From JBQTIQ01 sp052387955 (GTDB lineage: Bacteria; Actinomycetota; Acidimicrobiia; Acidimicrobiales; JACDCH01), in NCBI GenBank assembly GCA_052387955.1, contig JBQTIQ010000043.1:1-50537 (forward strand): a DNA stretch of 50,537 nt, in the 5' to 3' direction. Position 1 is the first letter of the stretch, and every line of letters begins with the position of its first letter. Of this stretch, positions 1 through 8,080 are shown one piece after another. Below the pieces are notes generated by a model. It worked only from the letters and a program-made list of their open reading frames with translations, did no database searches and was not told the origin of the DNA. Both the position numbers and the translations under genes were made by a program.

Positions 1-137
1 CGAGAAGCAAGCCGAGAATCGAACCGAACCGAAGACCAGAGCGCCACCAGCGGCCCCCAATCGTTCATCACCGCCCCAGCCGCCCAGCACCGCCCGCGGC
101 ACCTACTTCTTCAGGTCGAAGTAGCTAGTGGACCTCG
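1..137. other. Left flank, no gene recognised
   Basis: No convincing coding region is visible in these bases. A 7-bp inverted repeat (103-109 with 118-124, 8-base loop) lies 13 bases beyond the folD stop on the minus strand and could weakly terminate that transcript, but it has no U-tract. Confidence 0.4.
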
Positions 138-998
138 TCAACCGTCCCGGTGGCGCTCGGCCGCCTCCACCGCGTTGCGGAACAGCATGGCGATCGTGGT
201 CGGGCCGACACCGCCGACCCGGGGGGTGATCCAGCCGGCGACCTCGTTGCAGCGTTCGTCGACGTCGGGCTGGAGCTTGCGGCCCTCGTAGCGGACGCCA
301 CCGCCGACGACGACGGCGCCGGGGCTGATGTGCTCGGGCTGGAGGATCCCGGGGACGCCGGCGGCCGCTACCACGATGGTGGCCCGCCGGGTGTAGGCGG
401 GCCAGTCGGGTACCCCGGTGTGCACCACCGTGACCGCGGCGTTGGCGGTCGGCCGCTTCTGGGACAGGAGCAGAGCCAGGGGCCGTCCGAGGGTGGTCCC
501 CCGGCCGAGGATGCAGACCTCCCGGCCGGCCACCGGCACCTGGTGGTGGGCCAACAACGCCTCGATGCCAGCCGGCGTGCATGGGACCGGGCCCGGCATC
601 ATCAGCGCCAGCCGGCCCATGTTCACGGGGTGCAGGCCGTCGACGTCCTTGTCGGGGTCGATCTCCAGCAACGCCGCCTCGTAGTCGATCTGGCGAGGCG
701 TCGGGTGCTGCACGAGCATGGCGTCCACGGACGGGTCGTCGTTGAACGACCGGATGGCCGCTACCAGGTCGGACTGGGTTGCGCCGTCGGGCAGATGGAC
801 GTGCGGGCTCGAGAACCCGAGCTCGGCGGCCTTGTCCTGCTTCATGCGGATGTAGCCCGCCGACGCCGAGTCGCCGCCGACCAGGATCGTGCCCAACCCC
901 GGGTTGTGCCCGTCGGCCCGAAGCTTCTCGACCCGGGGGCCGAGGTCGGCGAAGACGGCGTCGGCCACCGGGGCGCCGGTCATCAGGACGGCAGGCAT
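138..998 (-). CDS. folD: Bifunctional methylenetetrahydrofolate dehydrogenase/cyclohydrolase FolD
   Basis: FolD interconverts 5,10-methylene-, methenyl- and 10-formyl-tetrahydrofolate in the cytosol with NADP and supplies the formyl groups used by PurN and PurH. The 286-residue product is normal length. It has the YxxxK active-site pair (Y49, K53), the PCTPAG substrate loop, the nucleotide-binding stretch GRGTTLGRPLA and the C-terminal ITPRVGGVGPTT signature. The usual QLPLP motif reads QHPTP. The ATG at 998 is chosen over an in-frame upstream start at 1040 because a TACGAT hexamer lies 7 bases before it, suggesting a leaderless mRNA, and because the extra residues have no counterpart in the family. 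It lies downstream of purN-purH in the same direction, but 250 bases with strong hairpins separate them, so it is probably transcribed on its own. Confidence 0.93.
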   Translation of the reverse strand: MPAVLMTGAPVADAVFADLGPRVEKLRADGHNPGLGTILVGGDSASAGYIRMKQDKAAELGFSSPHVHLPDGATQSDLVAAIRSFNDDPSVDAMLVQHPTPRQIDYEAALLEIDPDKDVDGLHPVNMGRLALMMPGPVPCTPAGIEALLAHHQVPVAGREVCILGRGTTLGRPLALLLSQKRPTANAAVTVVHTGVPDWPAYTRRATIVVAAAGVPGILQPEHISPGAVVVGGGVRYEGRKLQPDVDERCNEVAGWITPRVGGVGPTTIAMLFRNAVEAAERHRDG

Positions 999-1005
999 CG
1001 CCCGG

Positions 1006-1011
1006 ATCGTA
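1006..1011 (-). promoter_or_regulatory. Putative -10 box of folD
   Basis: The minus strand reads TACGAT, then 7 bases, then the folD ATG. This matches the TANNNT-N6-9-start arrangement seen before several other genes in the window. No clear -35 box is visible. Confidence 0.5.
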
Positions 1012-1110
1012 GGACCTCCCGTGCGTGCTGGGTTCGGCACCAGTGGGGTTCAGGACGTGCTGACGGGACGGGCCAAGCATCGGCGTCGGGACCGGGTTGC
1101 CGGCGGGGGT

Positions 1111-1142
1111 GCGGGGGCAGAGGCTCCCGCCGGAGCCCCCGC
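1111..1142. terminator. GC-rich hairpin in the purH-folD gap
   Basis: GCGGGGGC (1111-1118) pairs with GCCCCCGC (1135-1142). A competing inner stem, GGCTCC/GGAGCC (1122-1127 with 1132-1137), could form instead. It may be a second terminator behind purH or simply structured spacer. There is no U-run. Confidence 0.35.
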
Positions 1143-1217
1143 CCGCGGGACGATCCGTGCTTCGCCGGTCGTCCCGCCGGGTGCGAGAGCAAGCCCGCCG
1201 GAGGGGCACCGTTGACT

Positions 1218-1244
1218 CGTCTCGAAACCGCCGGTTTCGAGACG
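1218..1244 (-). terminator. Probable purH terminator hairpin
   Basis: A perfect 12-bp inverted repeat (1218-1229 with 1233-1244) around a 3-base loop begins about 5 bases after the purH stop codon. It is strong enough to end the purN-purH transcript. It lacks a U-tract, as is common in high-GC actinobacteria. Confidence 0.65.
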
Positions 1245-1248
1245 AACC

Positions 1249-2766
1249 TCAATGCAGAAAGTGCCTTTCGCCGGTGAGGACCATGGCCAGGCCGAGCTCG
1301 TCGGCCTTGGCGATGTTGTCGGGGTCGCGGACCGAGCCGCCGGGCTGGACGATCACGGCGACGCCGGCCTCGGCCGCCGCCTCGATGCCGTCGGGGAATG
1401 GGTAGAAGGCATCGGAGGCGCACGCCCCGCCCGCGGCCCGCCCGGCCGCCTTCTGGGCCGCGATCTGTCCGGCCTCGACCCGGTTCTGCTGGCCGGCGCC
1501 GATCCCCCAGGCCACGCCGTCCTTGACGAGCACGATCGAGTTCGACTTCACGGAGCCGCACAGCCGGAAGGCCAGCTCGGCGTCGTCCAGCTCGGAGTCG
1601 GTCGGCTGGCGTCGGGTCACCGTCCGCCACGCCGAGCGGGGCACCACGAAACGATGGGGCTCCTGCACCAGCAGCCCGCCGGTGAGGGGCCGGATGTGAC
1701 GGACGTCGGCGGTCGGCGCCGGCGCTTCGAGCAGACGGGTGTTCTTGCGCTTGGCGACCAGCGCGTCGAGCGTGCCCGCCTCGTAGCCGGGAGCGACGAC
1801 GACGTCGGCTTGGGCGGCGGCCACCATGCGCGCCGCGGTGGCGGCGTCGACGGGGCGGTTGAGGGCCACGATGCCTCCGAAGGCCGAGCGCTCGTCGCAC
1901 TCGAAGGCCCACTGGTAGGCCTCGGCCAGCGTTTCCGCCACCGCGGCGCCACAGGGGTTGGCGTGCTTGACGATGACGCACGCCGGACGGGAGCCGGCCG
2001 GGTCGAGGTCATGGGCCAGCAACCAGGCGGCATCGGCGTCGTAGTAGTTCAGGTAGGACAGCGCCACGCCCGAGTGCTGGGTCACGGAGTCCCACCACGG
2101 CTCGTGCCCGGCGGCCCGGTAGAGGGCGGCGTGCTGGTGCGGGTTCTCGCCGTAGCGCAGCGTGACCGGCACCTTTTCGTAGGTGAGTGCCAGCGTGTCG
2201 GGCAGGAGCTCGTCGTCGTCGAGCCAGGCGACGATGGCGGCGTCGTAGGCGGCGGTGACGGCGAAGGCCTTGCGGGCGAGCCGGCGGCGGCTGTCGTTAC
2301 CGAGCGCGCCGTGGGCTTTGAGCTCGTCGAGGACGGTGCCGTAGTCGGACGGGTCGACCACGACCCCCACGTGGGCGTGGTTCTTGGCCGCGGCTCGTAC
2401 CAGGGTGGGCCCGCCGATGTCGATCAGCTCGACCGACGGGCCCGAACCGAAGGGATAGAGGTTGACCACGACCAGGTCGACGGGGTCGATGTCGTAGCGA
2501 GCGAGGTCGGCGACGTGGGCGGGGTCGTCGCGGTCGGCGAGGATGGCGCCGTGCACCTTGGGGTGCAGCGTTACCACCCGGTGCCCGAGGATGGCCGGGA
2601 AGCCGGTGAGCTCCGCGGTGTCGGTGACCGCGAGGCCGGCGTCGCGGAGGGCCGACGCCGTACCGCCCGAGGACAACAGGTCCCAGCCCAGCGCGGCCAG
2701 GTCCCGGGCCAGGTCGACGACGCCGGCCTTGTCGTAGACCGACAGCAACGCCCGGTGACTGCTCAA
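1249..2766 (-). CDS. purH: Bifunctional AICAR formyltransferase/IMP cyclohydrolase PurH
   Basis: PurH catalyses the last two steps of de novo IMP synthesis: formylation of AICAR with 10-formyl-THF, then ring closure. The N-terminal MGS-like cyclohydrolase domain begins at ALLSVYDKAG and includes HPKVHGAIL. The C-terminal transformylase domain has the catalytic KHANPCG motif and ends in VLTGERHFLH. From the proposed start the product is 505 residues (E. coli 529). The frame stays open upstream to 3234, but that part is antisense-phase to purN and unrelated to the family. I choose a TTG at 2766, which overlaps the purN stop as TTGA and implies translational coupling. An AG-rich GGGGCAGGGT lies upstream. 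Confidence 0.93.
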   Translation of the reverse strand: MSSHRALLSVYDKAGVVDLARDLAALGWDLLSSGGTASALRDAGLAVTDTAELTGFPAILGHRVVTLHPKVHGAILADRDDPAHVADLARYDIDPVDLVVVNLYPFGSGPSVELIDIGGPTLVRAAAKNHAHVGVVVDPSDYGTVLDELKAHGALGNDSRRRLARKAFAVTAAYDAAIVAWLDDDELLPDTLALTYEKVPVTLRYGENPHQHAALYRAAGHEPWWDSVTQHSGVALSYLNYYDADAAWLLAHDLDPAGSRPACVIVKHANPCGAAVAETLAEAYQWAFECDERSAFGGIVALNRPVDAATAARMVAAAQADVVVAPGYEAGTLDALVAKRKNTRLLEAPAPTADVRHIRPLTGGLLVQEPHRFVVPRSAWRTVTRRQPTDSELDDAELAFRLCGSVKSNSIVLVKDGVAWGIGAGQQNRVEAGQIAAQKAAGRAAGGACASDAFYPFPDGIEAAAEAGVAVIVQPGGSVRDPDNIAKADELGLAMVLTGERHFLH

Positions 2767-3329
2767 TCGAGGACCCTGCCCCGCTCGATGACCCGGGCGA
2801 TGGTGGCCGGGTAGAGCCGGCGCTCCACTTCCTTGATCCGCTGGTGCAGCGTCTCCTCGGTGTCGCCGGGCAGGACCGCCACCGCCTGCTGGGCCAGGAT
2901 CGGCCCGGCGTCGACCTCGCTGATGGCCACGTGCACGGTCACCCCGGTGACCTCGACGCCCTGGGCCAGGGCGTCGGCCACCGCGTGCCAGCCCGGGAAG
3001 GCGGGGAGCAAGGCGGGATGGGTGTTGAGCACCCGGCCCTCGAAGGCGTCGAAGATCGGCTTCTCCAGGATCGTCCCCCACCCGGCCATGACCACCAGCT
3101 CCACCTGGTGCTGGTGGAGGACGTCGACGACGGCCTCGGTGTAGCGGACACGATCGAAGCCGGCCCCGAAGTCGCTCCGCTCGACCAGCACCCCCGGCAG
3201 ATGGCGGGCAACGGCCACACCGAGCGCCCGGCACCGGCGGTCGGCGACGACCACCACGACGGGTAGGCCGGCGTCGATGATGGCCTCGAGGTTGGTGCCG
3301 CTCCCCGATGCCAGCACCGCGATGCGCAC
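2763..3329 (-). CDS. purN: Phosphoribosylglycinamide formyltransferase PurN
   Basis: PurN transfers a formyl group from 10-formyl-THF to GAR in purine synthesis. The 188-residue product has the N-terminal SGSGTNLEAI phosphate loop, the catalytic LNTHPALLP segment (Asn and His) and the catalytic Asp in EVDAGPI. The start is GTG at 3329, with a TAGCTT hexamer 7 bases upstream, so the message is probably leaderless. The gene overlaps purH by 4 bases. The order purN-purH is the usual actinobacterial arrangement. Confidence 0.94.
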   Translation of the reverse strand: MRIAVLASGSGTNLEAIIDAGLPVVVVVADRRCRALGVAVARHLPGVLVERSDFGAGFDRVRYTEAVVDVLHQHQVELVVMAGWGTILEKPIFDAFEGRVLNTHPALLPAFPGWHAVADALAQGVEVTGVTVHVAISEVDAGPILAQQAVAVLPGDTEETLHQRIKEVERRLYPATIARVIERGRVLD

Positions 3330-3336
3330 CCCGGCG

Positions 3337-3342
3337 AAGCTA
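3337..3342 (-). promoter_or_regulatory. Putative -10 box of purN-purH
   Basis: The minus strand reads TAGCTT 7 bases before the purN GTG, giving a leaderless configuration. Confidence 0.5.
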
Positions 3343-3469
3343 CCAGCCTCGGTTCGGGCCGCTGGCCGCCCGGCGGGGAGGCGTCATCCACCTGTCATCG
3401 GCCATCCACGCGGCCCGAACCCCGGGGCATTACGTTGTCGCCGGGCGGAGACCACGGCGAGGAGGTCCC

Positions 3470-3916
3470 TTGGGCGCCAAGAAGCTGACCACCAGCGACA
3501 TCATCATCCTCGCCGGGGGCGGGGTGATGTTGATCGCTTCATTCCTGCCCTTCTACAAGCTGGGCGACTTCTCCGAAAGCGCCTGGAGCAAGGTCAGTCT
3601 CTTTCCGATCTCGTGGTTCCCGATGGTCTTCGGCCTCGTCATGGCCGGTCATGTCGCTGTCACCAAGCTTGGACGCTCCAACCTGCCGACGAGCGTTCTC
3701 GGGTTGACCTGGGACCAGGTCCATCTGGCCCTGGGCTCGTTCGCGGCGCTGACCATGCTGTGCTTCCTGATCCGCTCCGTTGATCCTGTCGAGCGCGGCA
3801 TCGGGCTCTTCCTGATGGTCCTCGGCTCGATCGCTCTCGTGGTGGGAGCCGTGGTACGCACCAAGGAAGCCCCCCTTGCCGGTGGCGCCGGCCCGGTCCC
3901 ACCGTCCCCGTTCTGA
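3470..3916 (+). CDS. Small four-helix membrane protein, paralogue A
   Basis: The product is about 148 residues with four hydrophobic segments (near residues 10-27, 40-62, 80-100 and 112-130) and a short Pro-rich C-terminus ending PPSPF. I do not recognise a named family. It is clearly paralogous to the next gene: both have a G(L/F)TW-Q-V segment, a GSF-AL helix start and a G-FLM fourth helix. The start is TTG at 3470 behind a strong AGGAGG (3460-3465). Open frame continues upstream to 3308 but overlaps the purN start and looks non-coding. It is probably co-transcribed with paralogue B 16 bases downstream. Function unknown. Confidence 0.72.
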   Translation: MGAKKLTTSDIIILAGGGVMLIASFLPFYKLGDFSESAWSKVSLFPISWFPMVFGLVMAGHVAVTKLGRSNLPTSVLGLTWDQVHLALGSFAALTMLCFLIRSVDPVERGIGLFLMVLGSIALVVGAVVRTKEAPLAGGAGPVPPSPF

Positions 3917-3932
3917 CCAGGAAGGAGCTCCC

Positions 3933-4352
3933 ATGACCACCACCCCGTCGACTCCGAAGATCCTGCTCATGGCCGGCGGTGCTGTGCTGCTGCTCGGTTC
4001 CTTCCTCGACTTCGCCGGTGAGACGAGCGCGTGGGGGGAGGGTGCCTTCCCGATCGCCACCCTCCCGGCGTTGCTCGGCGCCGCCATCGCCGTGGTGGTG
4101 GCGTTGGCGACCTTCGCCAACGCCACCCTGTCCGAGCGCCCGATGGGCTTCACCTGGTCACAGGTCTATGTCGTGGTGGGGTCGTTCGTGGCCCTGCAGA
4201 TGGTGGGCTGGCTCATCACCGAAGGCGACAAGGAAGCCGGGTTCTTCCTGATGTTCGTCGGGGCCGGCGTCCTCTTCGCCGGCGCCCTGATGCACTTCCG
4301 GGAGTCACCGGCCGCGGCCGGCCCGGGAACAGCGCCCCCGACACCCTTCTGA
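3933..4352 (+). CDS. Small four-helix membrane protein, paralogue B
   Basis: The product is 139 residues with four predicted membrane helices, a short polar N-terminus (MTTTPSTPK) and a Pro-rich tail ending PPTPF. It aligns with the preceding gene across its length, including GFTWSQV and GFFLMFVGAG, so the pair looks like a tandem duplication. The start is ATG with AAGGAG upstream (3922-3927). Its stop lies 6 bases from the end of the convergent amidase gene, so transcripts may collide. Function is unknown; no catalytic motif is visible. Confidence 0.77.
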   Translation: MTTTPSTPKILLMAGGAVLLLGSFLDFAGETSAWGEGAFPIATLPALLGAAIAVVVALATFANATLSERPMGFTWSQVYVVVGSFVALQMVGWLITEGDKEAGFFLMFVGAGVLFAGALMHFRESPAAAGPGTAPPTPF

Positions 4353-4358
4353 GCACCG

Positions 4359-5438
4359 CTACAGCGGCGGGTCGACGCAGCCGTCGGGGCCGCCGCCGCC
4401 GCCGGCGGGCTGGGTGCGCGGATAGGGCTCGACGTACCCGGCACCAGGCTCGTCGCTGGTGACGAACCGGTCGATGGCATCGGCGATGGCGGCCGCCTCG
4501 GCCCGCTGGAAGCCCTCGTCGCCCAGCAGGCGTTCCTCGGCCGGGTTCGAGATGAAGGCGGCCTCGGACAGCACCGTGGGCACGCCCGCGCCCCGGCGCA
4601 GGATGCCGTAGTAGTCGCCGCCACTGCTGCTGGGCCGGTACTTGGCGCCGTGGTCGGTGTCGGCCACCCAATCGATGTCGTAGGCGGCGAACGCGTCGGT
4701 GAGGTACTTCCAGAGCAGGCCGGAGAGGCGCTTCGATTCGGCGCTGGCGATCTGGTAGTAGGTCTCGCTACCGGGGCCGTCGCTCGGCCCGTCGGGTTCG
4801 GCGTTGTGGTGGATCGACACGAAGGCCTGGGGCTGGAGGGCGACGGCGATCTCGGCTCGGGTCTTGATCGTCGTGTTCTGGTCACCGGTGCGGGTGAGGA
4901 CGACGACCGCACCACGGGCTTCGAGGAGCCGTTTGGCCTCGAGCGTGACCGCCATGTTGACGTCCTTCTCGATGAGCCCGGTGGGGCCCACCGCCCCCGG
5001 TTCGTTGCCCCCGTGGCCCGGGTCGAGGACCACGTTGGCGCCGTACAGGGGCGTGCCGGTCACGGTTGCCTGGCTGCTGCACGGGGTGCCGACCAGGTAG
5101 GAGCCGTCGCCGTTGTCGGCCACGACCGGCAACACCGGCCCTCCCTCGGTGAGCACCGCCCGGGCCGGCCCGTCCTCGGGCAGCGCCGGCCAGCCCGCGC
5201 CCACCGATGGGGGCGACGGCTCCGCGGGTGCGGGCCCCGGCGGGGCCACCGGCGGCGCGGAGGGCCCCAGAGGCGCCGAGGGGTCGGCCGGCGGGGCCAC
5301 ACCGGGCGCCGGCGACGGAGCCGCCGACCCCGATACGGCGCCGCCCGACGCCGGGCCGGCGACCACCGGCTCGTCCGAGCCCGAGCACGCCGGCGCCAGG
5401 AGGGCGAGGGTCACGGTCAGGGCCCCAAGACGACGCAC
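4359..5438 (-). CDS. Lipoprotein N-acetylmuramoyl-L-alanine amidase (Amidase_3)
   Basis: This is a zinc amidase predicted to cleave the MurNAc-L-Ala bond of peptidoglycan outside the membrane. The protein is about 359 residues. It starts with a short signal sequence ending in Cys18 (LLAPAC, a non-canonical lipobox), then a long Pro/Ala/Gly linker (about 20-130). The Amidase_3 domain follows, with zinc and catalytic residues in DPGHGG, GLIEKDVN, SIHHN and LSEAAFISNPAEE. The C-terminus is Gly/Pro-rich. The GTG at 5438 is preferred because it opens directly on the signal peptide and follows an AAGACT hexamer by 6 bases. Open frame to 5672 is Arg/Pro-rich and overlaps sucD, so I excluded it. Confidence 0.87.
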   Translation of the reverse strand: MRRLGALTVTLALLAPACSGSDEPVVAGPASGGAVSGSAAPSPAPGVAPPADPSAPLGPSAPPVAPPGPAPAEPSPPSVGAGWPALPEDGPARAVLTEGGPVLPVVADNGDGSYLVGTPCSSQATVTGTPLYGANVVLDPGHGGNEPGAVGPTGLIEKDVNMAVTLEAKRLLEARGAVVVLTRTGDQNTTIKTRAEIAVALQPQAFVSIHHNAEPDGPSDGPGSETYYQIASAESKRLSGLLWKYLTDAFAAYDIDWVADTDHGAKYRPSSSGGDYYGILRRGAGVPTVLSEAAFISNPAEERLLGDEGFQRAEAAAIADAIDRFVTSDEPGAGYVEPYPRTQPAGGGGGPDGCVDPPL

Positions 5439-5532
5439 CGGTCCAGTCTTGCCGCCGGGCCCGCCCGACCGGCGCCGGCCCCGGTTCAAGCTGCCGCGCC
5501 CCGCCCCGCCCGGCGCCGTCAGCGCCGGCCGC

Positions 5533-6432
5533 TCACGCCAGCGTGGCCACGATCTCGGCCATGAGCTCGCCGGCCTCGGTTGGGTTCTGGCCGACCTTGG
5601 CGCCGGAGTCGCGCAAGGCCTCCATCTTTGCCGCGGCCGTGCCCTTGCCCCCCGAGACGATGGCGCCGGCATGGCCCATCTTCTTTCCCGCCGGGGCGGT
5701 GACGCCGGCGACGTAGGCGGCGACCGGCTTGGACATCTCCGCGCCGATGTAGGCGGCGGCTTCCTCTTCGGCCGAGCCGCCGATCTCCCCGATCAGCATG
5801 ACCGCGGCCGTCTCGGGATCGGCTTCGAAGCGGGACAGGCAGTCGATGAACGTGGTGCCGGGGACGGGATCGCCACCGATACCCACGCAGGTGGTGACGC
5901 CGATGCCCTTGAGCTTGAGCTCGTACAGCGCCTGGTACGTCAAGGTGCCCGAGCGGCTGACGATCCCGACGTTGGGCTGGCCGGCGATCGGGGCCTGGGC
6001 GATGTGGCCGGCGGTGATGCCGATATTGCAGCGGCCGGGGCTGATGACACCGGGGCAGTTCGGCCCGAGCAGCGCGACCTCGGGGAAGTCGCGCTTGAGC
6101 TTGTTGTAGAACCACGCCTCGTCGTGGGCCGGGACCCCTTCGGTGATGGCCACGATGAGCTCGACGCCGCCCTCGGCCGCTTCGATTACCGCCTGCTTGA
6201 CGCCCGGCGCCGGGATGAAGATGCAGGCGACGTCGGCGCCGGTCTCCTTGACCGCCTCGGCCACGGTGGCGAAGATCGGGATGCCTTCGACGTCGGTCCC
6301 CGCCTTGCGGGGATTGGTGCCGGCCACCACCTGGGTCCCGTACTCCCGGTTGAGCAGCCCGTAGAAACGGCCCTGAGACCCGGTCAGGCCCTGGTACACG
6401 ACCTTGGTCGTCCCGTCCACGAAGATGGCCAT
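5533..6432 (-). CDS. sucD: Succinate-CoA ligase, alpha subunit
   Basis: The alpha subunit of succinyl-CoA synthetase carries the CoA site and the phosphorylated histidine for substrate-level phosphorylation in the TCA cycle. The 299-residue product is standard length. It has the N-terminal CoA-binding Rossmann region (GLTGSQG), the LLGPNCPGVISPG loop and the active-site MGHAGAIVSGG motif. Its ATG shares one base with the sucC stop (TGATG), so the two are translationally coupled. It is the last gene of the mutase-sucC-sucD operon. Confidence 0.96.
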   Translation of the reverse strand: MAIFVDGTTKVVYQGLTGSQGRFYGLLNREYGTQVVAGTNPRKAGTDVEGIPIFATVAEAVKETGADVACIFIPAPGVKQAVIEAAEGGVELIVAITEGVPAHDEAWFYNKLKRDFPEVALLGPNCPGVISPGRCNIGITAGHIAQAPIAGQPNVGIVSRSGTLTYQALYELKLKGIGVTTCVGIGGDPVPGTTFIDCLSRFEADPETAAVMLIGEIGGSAEEEAAAYIGAEMSKPVAAYVAGVTAPAGKKMGHAGAIVSGGKGTAAAKMEALRDSGAKVGQNPTEAGELMAEIVATLA

Positions 6433-7583
6433 CAGCTCTGGGCCTTTCCCGCGAGCTCCACGGCGGATCGGGCCGCTTCGAGCATGGTGGGCTGCATCTG
6501 CAGCTTGTCGTCGAGGTGGGGCGCCAGCAGGGCGCGGCCCTCCTCGGCGTTGGTCCCGTCGAGGCGTACCACGATGGGGGCGTCGATCTGGACCCGGTCG
6601 AGGGCGGCGATGATGCCGTTGGCGACCTCCTCGCCCTTGGTGATGCCGCCGAAGATGTTGATGAAGATCGACCGGACGTTGGGGTCGTGGTTGATGACCT
6701 CGAGGGCGCCGGCCATGACGTCGGCGTTGGCCCCGCCGCCGATGTCCAGGAAGTTGGCGGCCGAGCCGCCGACCTGGTTGACGATGTCGACCGTCGACAT
6801 GGCCAGCCCGGCCCCGTTGGCGATCACTCCCACGTAGCCGTCGAGACCGACGTACTGGAGCCCTCGCTCGTGGGCCAGCTGTTCGCGCTCGTCGCGTACC
6901 TGGGTCTGCTCGTACATGGCGTACTCGGGGTGGCGGAACACGCTGTTGCCGTCGAGGGTCACCTTGGCATCGAGCGCGAGCACCGGCCCGTTGAGGGTCA
7001 GCACCATCGGGTTGATCTCCACCAGGTCGGCGTCGCCCTGCACATAGGCCTGGTAGAGCTGGGCCAGGACCCGCACCGCGCCCACCATGGCCCGCTCGTC
7101 GAGACCGGCGGCTTCCATCCAGAGACGGAGGTCGTTGGGCTTGATGCCGTCGACCGGGTCGACCCAGATCTTGGCGATGGCATCGGGGTCGGTGTCGGCC
7201 ACCGCCTCGATGTCCATGCCGCCCTGGGCCGACAACATCCCCAGGTGCTTCTTGGCCGCCCGGTCGAGGGTGAAGGAGGCGTAGTACTCCTTGTCGATGC
7301 CCGAGGCCGGCTCGATCCACACGATGTCCACGGTGTGGCCCTTGATGTCCATGCCGAGGATGTTCTCGGCGTAGCGGCGGGCCTCATCGGCGTTGGCCGC
7401 CACCTTGATCCCGCCGGCCTTGCCGCGGCCGCCGACCTGGACCTGAGCCTTGATGACGGCCGGGAAGCCGACCCGTTCGGCGGCGACGACGGCCTCGTCC
7501 ACGGTGGTGGCCGTCATGCCGGGCGGGACCGGGATGCCGAAGCGGGCAAAGAACTGTTTGCCTTGGTACTCGAACAGGTCCAC
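6432..7583 (-). CDS. sucC: Succinate-CoA ligase, beta subunit
   Basis: The beta subunit binds nucleotide and succinate. The product is 383 residues: an N-terminal ATP-grasp domain beginning MDLFEYQGK with the glycine-rich VQVGGRGKAGG lysine loop, a metal-binding LVEINPMVL segment, and a C-terminal ligase domain with ANGAGLAMSTVD and FINIFGGIT. The start is GTG behind AGAGGTAG, 8 bases after the stop of the B12-binding subunit gene. Length and motifs are complete. Confidence 0.96.
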   Translation of the reverse strand: MDLFEYQGKQFFARFGIPVPPGMTATTVDEAVVAAERVGFPAVIKAQVQVGGRGKAGGIKVAANADEARRYAENILGMDIKGHTVDIVWIEPASGIDKEYYASFTLDRAAKKHLGMLSAQGGMDIEAVADTDPDAIAKIWVDPVDGIKPNDLRLWMEAAGLDERAMVGAVRVLAQLYQAYVQGDADLVEINPMVLTLNGPVLALDAKVTLDGNSVFRHPEYAMYEQTQVRDEREQLAHERGLQYVGLDGYVGVIANGAGLAMSTVDIVNQVGGSAANFLDIGGGANADVMAGALEVINHDPNVRSIFINIFGGITKGEEVANGIIAALDRVQIDAPIVVRLDGTNAEEGRALLAPHLDDKLQMQPTMLEAARSAVELAGKAQS

Positions 7584-7591
7584 TGATTGAA

Positions 7592-7990
7592 CTACCTCTC
7601 GTCGAGAGCCGTCTTGAGCCAGTCGGTGATGGTGGCCATCGATGCTCCTGGCGTGAACACCGCGGCGACGCCCTTCGCCTTCAACTCGATGATGTCGGCG
7701 TCGGGGATGATCCCGCCGCCGAAGACCACGACGTCGTCGAGGCCCCGGGCCCGGAGCTCGTCGACCACCCGGGGCAACAGCGTCATGTGCGCGCCGGAGA
7801 GCACCGAGAGCCCGACCGCGTCGGCATCCTCCTGCAGCGCGGCCTCGGCCACCTGCTCGGGCGTCTGGAACAGGCCGGTGTAGATGACCTCGAAGCCGGC
7901 GTCGCGCAGCGCCCGGGCCACCACCTTGACACCCCGGTCGTGGCCATCGAGGCCAGGTTTGGCCACCACGACCCGGTACTGGCGCTGCAC
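7592..7990 (-). CDS. B12-binding small subunit of a methylmalonyl-CoA mutase-type enzyme
   Basis: This is a stand-alone cobalamin-binding domain of about 132 residues. It has the diagnostic DxHxxG motif (D15-G-H17-D-R-G20; the His ligates cobalt) and the later SxL (GLSVLSGAH) and GG (VFGGGIIPDAD) motifs. Such small proteins pair with a separate catalytic TIM-barrel subunit in methylmalonyl-CoA, isobutyryl-CoA or related mutases. No large subunit is in the window. The position before sucCD suggests the methylmalonyl-CoA to succinyl-CoA route, but that is inference. The start is GTG at 7990. Open frame continues to 8641, but it overlaps the divergent gene and lacks family similarity. Confidence 0.85.
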   Translation of the reverse strand: MQRQYRVVVAKPGLDGHDRGVKVVARALRDAGFEVIYTGLFQTPEQVAEAALQEDADAVGLSVLSGAHMTLLPRVVDELRARGLDDVVVFGGGIIPDADIIELKAKGVAAVFTPGASMATITDWLKTALDER

Positions 7991-8066
7991 GGCCCGGAAG
8001 TCTGGTGTGCCCGACGGCGACCCGCCAGCCCGCGGCCGGCGCCCGGAGCCCTCCCTGTTCTGCTCG

Positions 8067-8072
8067 TAAACT
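8067..8072 (+). promoter_or_regulatory. Putative -10 box of the Rieske-like gene
   Basis: TAAACT lies 8 bases before the GTG at 8081, a leaderless configuration. It sits in the 90-base gap shared with the divergent mutase-sucCD operon. Confidence 0.5.
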
Positions 8073-8080
8073 CGGGGATC

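Noticed and set aside
5..35. TTCGATTC on the minus strand near the left edge, resembling a tRNA T-loop.
   Set aside because: The flanking five bases do not pair as a T-stem, and no acceptor or anticodon arm can be built in the visible sequence.
1249..3234. A 661-residue continuous frame that would fuse an extra 156 residues to PurH.
   Set aside because: The added part lies in another frame over purN and has no PurH counterpart. The TTG at 2766 overlapping the purN stop is a better start.
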